A stretch of DNA of 9,625 nt from an uncultured Saprospiraceae bacterium (GTDB taxonomy: Bacteria; Bacteroidota; Bacteroidia; Chitinophagales; Saprospiraceae), in the NCBI GenBank assembly GCA_937930625.1, contig CALHBW010000516.1, forward strand, positions 1-9,625, given 5' to 3'. How positions within the stretch are numbered: the first letter of the stretch is position 1; each line of letters begins with the position of its first letter. Of this stretch, positions 4,381-9,625 are shown piece after piece. The notes beneath the pieces are model-generated. The model did not search any database. It was not told the DNA's origin and saw only the letters and a list, made by a program, of their open reading frames with translations. The position numbers and the translations under genes were made by a program.

Positions 4381-5973
4381 ATGAGAAAGACCATTATCAT
4401 AACCATTCTGATACTCCTCGCGTTGGGATTTCAAAACAACGTTGAGGCACAAATATCGACCAATCGAAATGCACTGACTTTCAAGTTTGTGGCAACGGAT
4501 TATGCTACGCCCATTATTGGGGAATTTGATACAAAAAATTTCACATACGGTGGCGAGTTCAAGTATTCCCGTTTTCTCAACAGTTCATTCAATCTTGATG
4601 TGCCGTTTCGCATAGGCGATGTGAGTTACCCGCTTTCGGATTCGACTACATTAGGCAGTACTTCAGGAAGTGCTGACCTTAATATTGTATATAAACTCAA
4701 TAACGGTTATCTGATTCCCGAAGAAGGCTTTTTCGCACCTTATATTTTTGCGGGTATCGGCGCGAATTACCTCAATGATTTGGATGATGAAAAATTGGAC
4801 GCACAAGTACCACTTGGTATAGGTATCAATTTCAAATTAGCCAAAAATATACGCCTTCAGGTACAGTCCGAATACCGCTTTGCAGCCATTAAAGATTATA
4901 ATAACTTGCGCCATAGTGCCGGATTATCTTTCTTATTTGGTGGTGGCGATGCCATCGAAAATGTAATCATGGATGCAGATATGGATGGCGACGGTATCAC
5001 GGACATGGATGATGATTGTCCCGAAACTGCCGGAACAGCGCAATTTAGAGGTTGCCCGGACAGTGATGGCGATGATGTACCCGATTCGGATGATGATTGC
5101 CCGAATGAAAGAGGAACACTCCGCGGTTGCCCGGATGTAGATAAGGACGGCATTGCAGACAAAGATGATAAATGCCCTGAAAGACGCGGTGTAGCTGCCA
5201 ACAACGGCTGTCCCGAAGCGCCAAAAGATAGTGACCGCGACGGCATCCTCGACAAAGATGATAAGTGCCCGAAAGAACGCGGACTTACGCGTTTCGACGG
5301 CTGTCCTGATAATGATGGTGATGGTACGCCGGATATAGACGACGACTGCCCGACGGTCATTGGTTCAAAAGAACTCAATGGTTGTCCTGATACAGATAAA
5401 GACGGTATCACAGATGCCGAAGACAGATGCCCAACTACGCCGGGTACAAAGGCACTCAACGGATGCCCTGAAAATCCCGACGAAAATATAATTATTGTGG
5501 ATAGTCCGCCGATTATTTCGACGCCGACTACGCCTATACCTTCGACGACAATCATTGCGCCGAGTACCACAGTCATCACATCGCCTGCTCCTATAACGAA
5601 CACCGTTATTAGTGCTGAAATTCTTGAAGTGCTTGACTTTGCTATGCGCGATGTCAAATTTGAAACAGGCAGCAGTTCGCTCAAAGTAGCTTCTTACGGC
5701 GTATTAGAAAAAATCGCTGCGATTATGTTGGAGCGTCCCGAATATGGCATGAGTATAGAAGGACATACCGATAGCCTCGGTGACGACGCACGCAATCAAA
5801 AACTTTCCGAAGCCCGTGCTAAAGCTTGTTTTGACTACTTAGTTAAAAAAGGCGTAGAGGAAGGTCGAATGAGTTATATCGGACTTGGTGAAACTAATCC
5901 CATTGGTGATAATAAACGCTCTAAAGGTAGAGAGAAAAATCGCCGTGTAGAATTTAAGATTTATTTACGATAA
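4381..5973 (+). CDS. OmpA-family outer-membrane protein with TSP type-3 repeats
   Basis: This 530-aa envelope protein probably links the outer membrane to peptidoglycan. Residues 1-23 form a signal peptide (basic start, IIITILILLAL core, cleavage near VEA-QI). Residues about 25-187 alternate like an eight-stranded outer-membrane barrel. Residues 198-351 hold six thrombospondin type-3 units of the form DxDxDGIxDxDDxCP, each followed by a Gly-Cys-Pro element, which are known to bind Ca2+ through their Asp residues. A Thr/Pro/Ile-rich linker covers about 366-410. Residues about 415-530 form the OmpA C-terminal domain with IEGHTDS, LSEARA, YIGLGE and KGREKNRRVEF, the peptidoglycan-binding set. 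The length and domain order are normal for Bacteroidota. Heptamer repeats fill the leader, and a long hairpin closes the 3' side. Confidence 0.93.
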   Translation: MRKTIIITILILLALGFQNNVEAQISTNRNALTFKFVATDYATPIIGEFDTKNFTYGGEFKYSRFLNSSFNLDVPFRIGDVSYPLSDSTTLGSTSGSADLNIVYKLNNGYLIPEEGFFAPYIFAGIGANYLNDLDDEKLDAQVPLGIGINFKLAKNIRLQVQSEYRFAAIKDYNNLRHSAGLSFLFGGGDAIENVIMDADMDGDGITDMDDDCPETAGTAQFRGCPDSDGDDVPDSDDDCPNERGTLRGCPDVDKDGIADKDDKCPERRGVAANNGCPEAPKDSDRDGILDKDDKCPKERGLTRFDGCPDNDGDGTPDIDDDCPTVIGSKELNGCPDTDKDGITDAEDRCPTTPGTKALNGCPENPDENIIIVDSPPIISTPTTPIPSTTIIAPSTTVITSPAPITNTVISAEILEVLDFAMRDVKFETGSSSLKVASYGVLEKIAAIMLERPEYGMSIEGHTDSLGDDARNQKLSEARAKACFDYLVKKGVEEGRMSYIGLGETNPIGDNKRSKGREKNRRVEFKIYLR

Positions 5974-5985
5974 AAACGGTGGACG

Positions 5986-6079
5986 AATGAAAATGAAAAT
6001 GACAATAAAAATGAAAAGCCAAATATCTGACATCAGATAAAAGCAATTTTTCATTTTTATTGTCATTTTTATTTTCATT
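5986..6079. terminator. Long hairpin between convergent ompA-like gene and aroQ (hexamer word repeat)
   Basis: Arms of 32 bp (5986-6017 and 6048-6079) pair with a single non-Watson-Crick position, a G-U wobble in plus-strand RNA at 5995/6070. The arm consists of 6-bp words such as AATGAA and AATAAA. The 30-nt loop contains a further small hairpin, ATCTGA/TCAGAT (6024-6037). The U-rich descending arm could stop transcription from the left. The right arm overlaps the aroQ stop codon (6080-6078). Confidence 0.75.
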
Positions 6080-6497
6080 AAATAACCGTCAAATACCTGA
6101 TTGCCAACTCATAACCTTTCAATCCCAATCCAAAAATCCCACCAACACATACTGCTGATAAATAGGAGTGATGTCGAAATGATTCTCGTGCATGTACATT
6201 CGAAATATGGACTTCCACAACAGGAGCAGGTACAGCAGCAATTGCATCGCGCATCGCCACAGAGGTGTGTGTGTATGCACCTGCATTGAGTACGATACCA
6301 TCCAATTCAAAACCAAACGCTTGTATTTTACTGACCAATTCACCTTCGCTATTACTTTGAAAATAAACGAGGTCTGTATCAGGAAATACTTTTTTTAATG
6401 CTTCAAAATATTCCTCAAACGTTTGGCTACCGTAGATTTCCGGCTCGCGTTTGCCGAGCAAATTGAGGTTGGGACCGTTGATGATGGCTATTTTCAT
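6078..6497 (-). CDS. aroQ: Type II 3-dehydroquinate dehydratase
   Basis: AroQ catalyses dehydration of 3-dehydroquinate to 3-dehydroshikimate, the third step of the shikimate pathway to aromatic amino acids; it is cytoplasmic and usually dodecameric. The 139-aa length is typical. It starts MKIAIINGPNLNLLGKREPEIYG, the family signature with catalytic-loop Arg17 and Tyr22. NAGAYTHTS (71-79) carries the substrate-binding Asn, EVHISN (95-100) the catalytic His97, and R-ES-FRHHS (104-111) the substrate-binding Arg108. All expected active-site residues are visible. The ATG at 6497 is fixed by the conserved N-terminus and is immediately preceded by heptamer repeats. It lies 72 bp downstream of the DUF3784-like gene on the same strand, so co-transcription is plausible; no separate promoter was seen. 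The stop codon lies inside the long hairpin shared with the ompA-like gene. Confidence 0.97.
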   Translation of the reverse strand: MKIAIINGPNLNLLGKREPEIYGSQTFEEYFEALKKVFPDTDLVYFQSNSEGELVSKIQAFGFELDGIVLNAGAYTHTSVAMRDAIAAVPAPVVEVHISNVHARESFRHHSYLSAVCVGGIFGLGLKGYELAIRYLTVI

Positions 6498-6561
6498 AGT
6501 TGCGAGTTACGGGTTACGGGTTACGGGTTATTTTCGTGTAGTATGAAAACTCGTAACTCGT
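6498..6561. repeat. Second RCGRGTT heptamer repeat with inverted copies
   Basis: A partial unit and four full 7-bp units (GCGAGTT, then three ACGGGTT) occupy 6498-6529, directly before the aroQ ATG. Two inverted units AACTCGT lie at 6548-6561. Plus-strand RNA would pair the arms with G-U wobbles. Minus-strand RNA, the coding sense, has an A-C mismatch per unit. The layout matches 1523-1619. Confidence 0.85.
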
Positions 6562-6569
6562 ATTCCATA

Positions 6570-7286
6570 TTATTCAATTTTCTCTTTTAGTTCTTCAAAA
6601 ATACGTCCGTTATCATCATTTTTTGAAGCGAAAAAGATATGTTTTCCGTTCTTTTTTTCGATTTTAATATACGGTTTATTCATAGCATTAATCAAGAGCT
6701 TAACGATGTCGCCATCAGCAGTTTTAAATTTTCCTTTATAAACGCCATCTAACGCAAAACCATGTACTCGTAGTGTAAATTTAGGTAATTTTTCTATCAA
6801 ATTAATCTCATTAATGTCTTGATAATCAATTGTTTCACCATAAATTCCTTTGAAACTAACCGCCGTATCTTCTATATTAATTTTAGTTTCTTTTGTTCCC
6901 CAAAAAAATAAACCACTGACCAGTGCCGCCGTCATTAATAAGACAATAGCACCCACATTATTTTTGCGTTGCATGTTTTTAGCCCAATATTTATTACTAC
7001 GCAAAATAAAAAAAACAAGCCCCAAAATCGGATACAAGACAGCAAAAGCCACTCCTGCATTTTTCGACATCACAAAATACAAACCCAAACCACCAATAAG
7101 CGTCGAAAGCCCTAAAAATAAATGAAATTGACGGAAAGATGCCAAGTAATTTTTTAGGTCAAATCGCGCTTTGTCTTCCTTCGACATCCTATTATAACCC
7201 GATAATAGTGTAGGCGCGTTTTTTTCTGTGATAATAAAACCAATACCAAGATACAGTAATCCGAGAAAAATAATTAAATATAACAT
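6570..7286 (-). CDS. DUF3784-like membrane protein with C-terminal PH-like domain
   Basis: This 238-aa integral membrane protein is of unknown function. Hydrophobic segments are at about 1-19, 53-72, 76-95 and 111-130. After the first comes SGYNRMSKEDKARFDLKNY, typical of the DUF3784 family (GYN-MSKEEK motif). Residues about 135-238 are soluble and beta-rich (INIEDTAVSFKGIYGETIDYQDINEI, LPKFTLRVHGFALDG, PYIKIEKKNGKHIFFAS), ending in a helix. This resembles the bacterial PH-like domain often found C-terminal to DUF3784; that part is inferred from pattern only. The ATG at 7286 opens directly into the first membrane segment. It is followed by aroQ on the same strand and preceded, across a 137-bp gap with a perfect palindrome, by the cytochrome gene. 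There is no sign of damage. Confidence 0.75.
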   Translation of the reverse strand: MLYLIIFLGLLYLGIGFIITEKNAPTLLSGYNRMSKEDKARFDLKNYLASFRQFHLFLGLSTLIGGLGLYFVMSKNAGVAFAVLYPILGLVFFILRSNKYWAKNMQRKNNVGAIVLLMTAALVSGLFFWGTKETKINIEDTAVSFKGIYGETIDYQDINEINLIEKLPKFTLRVHGFALDGVYKGKFKTADGDIVKLLINAMNKPYIKIEKKNGKHIFFASKNDDNGRIFEELKEKIE

Positions 7287-7350
7287 AGGAGTATTACTCG
7301 TTACTTAACGATAAATTGATGGTTATTCCCTTGACGAAATCGGTATTTTC

Positions 7351-7392
7351 CGTGATTGTAGAGAAAATTCATGAATTTTCTCTACAATCACG
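7351..7392. repeat. Perfect 42-bp palindrome
   Basis: Two 21-bp arms (7351-7371 and 7372-7392) are exact reverse complements with no spacer; the centre is ...ATTCATGAAT... . It lies 32 bp downstream of the cytochrome stop and 65 bp upstream of the DUF3784-like start. Neither strand has a U-tract after it. In RNA it could form a roughly 19-bp hairpin with a small loop. Confidence 0.9.
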
Positions 7393-7423
7393 AAAGAGAA
7401 AATGGTATCAGACAGTACTTGAA

Positions 7424-9334
7424 TCACATAGCTTTCAAACGCCTTAGCATCTCCATCGCCTTTTCATTTTCAGGGAATTTTTTGAGAATGCGATTCAACC
7501 ATTTTTCTGCATTGGATACATCATTTTTTGTGAGAAAATAACCGACCTTATTCATCATTGCCAATTCGTAATCGGGGTCGAGCGCGAGGGCTTTATCGAA
7601 GTGTGTATTGGCTTGTGTGGCTTTCCCTTCTAATAAAAATATGTACCCCAAATTATTCCAAGCCACAGGCTGTTTTTTATTTTCCGACAAAATAAATTCA
7701 AATATTCTGCGGGCATTCGTGATGTCTTGTTTTTGCAAATAGGCAGTTCCCAATTTATTATTAAAATCCAAATTTAATGGGCGCAATTCAACCGCTTTTT
7801 TATAGAAAATAAATGATTTATCGACATCGCCTAATTTGGAATATGCCTCGCCGATGCGGTATGCTGTCCATCCGTCTGAAAGGTCGTCGGGCTTGGTGTT
7901 TTTTGTATAAGCGACTATATCCGTATAATTTTCTCTCGTAAAATGATAATGCACAAGTGTCATCATTTTTTCGGAAATACTTGCATCGGATTTCGATAGA
8001 TAATAACCCGCCGAATCCAACATTTGCTGCTCCGGTACAAACTTTTCATACAAAGCAATATACCCTCGCGCCATATCCAAATTCGAGGGATTATCATTCG
8101 TAAGACACTCTAAACCAATGAATCGTGCAATATCATTTTTCTCCGGTTCGGTTACGGGTACGCCTATTGCATGGTCGGTGATGCGTACATGTGGGATGTC
8201 GATACTGCCGCTTTTGGGCATGTGACAATCGACGCAATTATCTTGCTTGGCGATGCGCTCGGCTTTGGGTGCGCTGCATAGTTCGCGGTCGGTTTTGGTA
8301 TGGCAATTTTTGCAAGCATTATTATAGGTATCGGTAGTGGTAGCTTCTATGCTGTGGTGCGGATTGTGGCAGGAAGTGCAACTCATTTTCCCAACCGTAA
8401 AACACTTACTCAAACGCATCCTATCCGCCTGCGATGCCATGATAAATTTGTCGTGCGAATTGGTGTAACGTGGCAAAAAGACGTTCATCACCTCATTCAA
8501 TTTCATGCCGGGACGGAAGTCAAAAAAGTCCTTGCCTTCATTTAAGACCGCCGTACCTTGCAAGTGGCAGCGTTGGCAAATATCAATCTCCAATTCAACG
8601 GGCAAATTAACGGGATTGACAATGCTGTAATCAACATACTTCGAGGTGTCGATGATATTTCCGGCTAATTTTTCGCGCACATGCACCTCGCCCGGTCCGT
8701 GACAACGCTCGCACTCAATGCCGCGTGGCACGGCAGTGTATTTATTTTCCGAACCCGTTATATGGTCGGGTAGATGATTGTGGCAGGTCATGCATTCGGT
8801 AGCAATGATGCGCGAAAATCGCGAATTTGCACCGCCCTCAAAACCGGGAGCCATATCCCATTTGCCATCTTGTGTATAGAAAGTAATCGGAGCTTGAGTG
8901 ACGTAGCCATTCTCATTGATAAGGTGCGAATTGGTGTGTTGCCCCGAACCAATGACGTAGCTGATGCGCTCGGTACGGCTGTGTGTGGTATCGCCATTTT
9001 CCAAACGAAACTCCTTGATATACAGTATGCTATCTCTCCAGAATGGTTTGTAATAAAAATCGCTATCCGGATCATATACAATAGCGTGTTTGTCAAATCG
9101 GGCAGCACTTTTAGTCATTGTTGCATGGTCAAATGACTTGCCCATCCCGGTGTGAATGTAGGTTTCATAGATATTTTGATGGCATGAACGACAGGTTTGC
9201 ATCCCGACGTAATCAACGCTATCATGCAGATTTTTGTACGCAGGAGTTTCGATGACTTGTTTGCTTGGTGTGTTGCAAACTACCAAGAGTAATGCCATCA
9301 ACACAAAGGCGAGATATATGATTCGATTTTGCAC
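7424..9334 (-). CDS. Seven-heme c-type cytochrome lipoprotein with C-terminal TPR repeats
   Basis: This 636-aa protein is exported and probably lipid-anchored. Residues 1-19 form a signal with the lipobox LVVC (Cys20). Seven CXXCH heme-binding motifs start at Cys48, 181, 208, 253, 319, 341 and 367. Around them are conserved cytochrome c554-like phrases: MQTCRSCH, GIECERCHGPGEVHV and KMSCTSCHNPHH. Residues about 487-625 contain TPR helices (WTAYRIGEAYSKLGD, AWNNLGYIFLLEGKATQANTHF, ALALDPDYE), a protein-binding scaffold. Such proteins carry electrons in the periplasm; the partner or substrate is not evident. The start is GTG (9334-9332). There is no in-frame ATG upstream before a stop, and the next ATG (residue 13) would destroy the signal peptide. 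No heme-maturation or reductase genes are adjacent. Fold and localisation are confident; the reaction is unknown. Confidence 0.88.
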   Translation of the reverse strand: MQNRIIYLAFVLMALLLVVCNTPSKQVIETPAYKNLHDSVDYVGMQTCRSCHQNIYETYIHTGMGKSFDHATMTKSAARFDKHAIVYDPDSDFYYKPFWRDSILYIKEFRLENGDTTHSRTERISYVIGSGQHTNSHLINENGYVTQAPITFYTQDGKWDMAPGFEGGANSRFSRIIATECMTCHNHLPDHITGSENKYTAVPRGIECERCHGPGEVHVREKLAGNIIDTSKYVDYSIVNPVNLPVELEIDICQRCHLQGTAVLNEGKDFFDFRPGMKLNEVMNVFLPRYTNSHDKFIMASQADRMRLSKCFTVGKMSCTSCHNPHHSIEATTTDTYNNACKNCHTKTDRELCSAPKAERIAKQDNCVDCHMPKSGSIDIPHVRITDHAIGVPVTEPEKNDIARFIGLECLTNDNPSNLDMARGYIALYEKFVPEQQMLDSAGYYLSKSDASISEKMMTLVHYHFTRENYTDIVAYTKNTKPDDLSDGWTAYRIGEAYSKLGDVDKSFIFYKKAVELRPLNLDFNNKLGTAYLQKQDITNARRIFEFILSENKKQPVAWNNLGYIFLLEGKATQANTHFDKALALDPDYELAMMNKVGYFLTKNDVSNAEKWLNRILKKFPENEKAMEMLRRLKAM

Positions 9335-9625
9335 CCTTGCAAGATAAGAATTTTTGAAGGTTTAAATAGGGTAGGGGAGGCTAATTTAGATTTGTTCTTG
9401 AAAGTACTCACATTTCGCGTAAACGCGATTTAGAAGAAAGAATTGGCTCATGTAGGAAATCAGGTGGAACGTAGGTTAATTTTCACATACTACTATACAT
9501 GAGGTAAAAAATCAAAAAGCAACCGTCATACTGAATTTATTTCAGTATCTCCCGAACGACGGAGAACCCATGCTGTACAAAACGTATAACTTGTTGTTTT
9601 TGAGTGAAATATATTTTTTTAGTTC
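9335..9625. other. Non-coding right end upstream of the cytochrome gene
   Basis: I see no gene in these 291 bp. The promoter of the cytochrome gene should be here but no convincing TTTG / TAnnTTTG pair stands out on the minus strand. A small inverted repeat TCGCGT-AA-ACGCGA is centred near 9423. The REP-like element is listed separately. Confidence 0.55.
9523..9562. repeat. REP-like intergenic stem-loop
   Basis: ATACTGAA (9528-9535) pairs with TTCAGTAT (9541-9548) around a TTTAT loop. Outer arms CCGTC (9523-9527) and GACGG (9558-9562) add a second stem across a 9-nt one-sided bulge. The CGTCAT-nCTGAATTTATTTCAG-nATCTC layout is, to my knowledge, a common dispersed intergenic element in Bacteroidota genomes. 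Confidence 0.6.

Noticed and set aside
4896..5684. Minus-strand ORF of 262 codons inside the ompA-like gene
   Set aside because: It is antisense to the TSP3 repeats; its periodic SGQ-S-S pattern merely mirrors the repeated Asp/Cys-Pro codons.
7351..7392. Intrinsic terminator for the cytochrome gene
   Set aside because: There is no U-tract on either strand and the stem is AT-rich in its inner half, so it is recorded as a palindrome only.
8774..9136. Plus-strand ORF of 120 codons within the cytochrome gene
   Set aside because: It is a shadow frame opposite heme motifs that are clearly coding on the minus strand.
9325..9360. Promoter TATCTTGC directly before the cytochrome GTG
   Set aside because: It would start transcription almost at the GTG itself, and no TTTG element is found 19-21 nt upstream.

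Overview
The window looks like a chromosomal segment of a Bacteroidota bacterium; genus and species cannot be told from it. The evidence is an unusually long NusB (310 aa) with the conserved domain only at its C-terminus, an OmpA-family protein with thrombospondin type-3 repeats between barrel and OmpA domain, a multiheme cytochrome lipoprotein fused to TPRs, AT-rich intergenic DNA, promoters of the TTTG / TAnnTTTG type and no consistent Shine-Dalgarno sites.

Layout. 2-262 (+) is the tail of a HAD/NIF-type phosphatase. It abuts, stop codon against stop codon, a convergent FemAB/GNAT-like acyltransferase (263-1522, -). From about 1523 to 3375 there is no conventional gene. This stretch holds word-like tandem repeats, two intrinsic terminators and three tiny minus-strand genes (2278-2349, 2423-2494, 2821-2892). 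Each tiny gene encodes a 23-residue, strongly basic peptide of one family (RRFKR-x-Y near the start, PVTK-x-K at the end). Rightward follow nusB (3376-4308) and the ompA-like gene (4381-5973). Then, all on the minus strand, come aroQ (6078-6497), a DUF3784-like membrane protein (6570-7286) and a seven-heme cytochrome lipoprotein with C-terminal TPRs (7424-9334). The right end is non-coding and carries a REP-like stem-loop.

The most interesting item is the microprotein family. Copies 1 and 2 differ by ten synonymous codons but only two amino-acid replacements. All three copies are exactly 23 codons long. Copies 2 and 1 are framed by a good Bacteroidota promoter upstream and a textbook intrinsic terminator downstream. 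They are very likely translated genes; their function is unknown to me.

A second theme is that nearly every intergenic gap carries its own short word (6, 7 or 8 bp) in tandem. Five of the six arrays are paired with inverted copies of the same word. Three arrays end at, or within 3 bp of, a start codon.

The conventional genes do not form one pathway: transcription antitermination (NusB), envelope anchoring (OmpA), the shikimate pathway (AroQ), a membrane protein of unknown role and a periplasmic redox protein.
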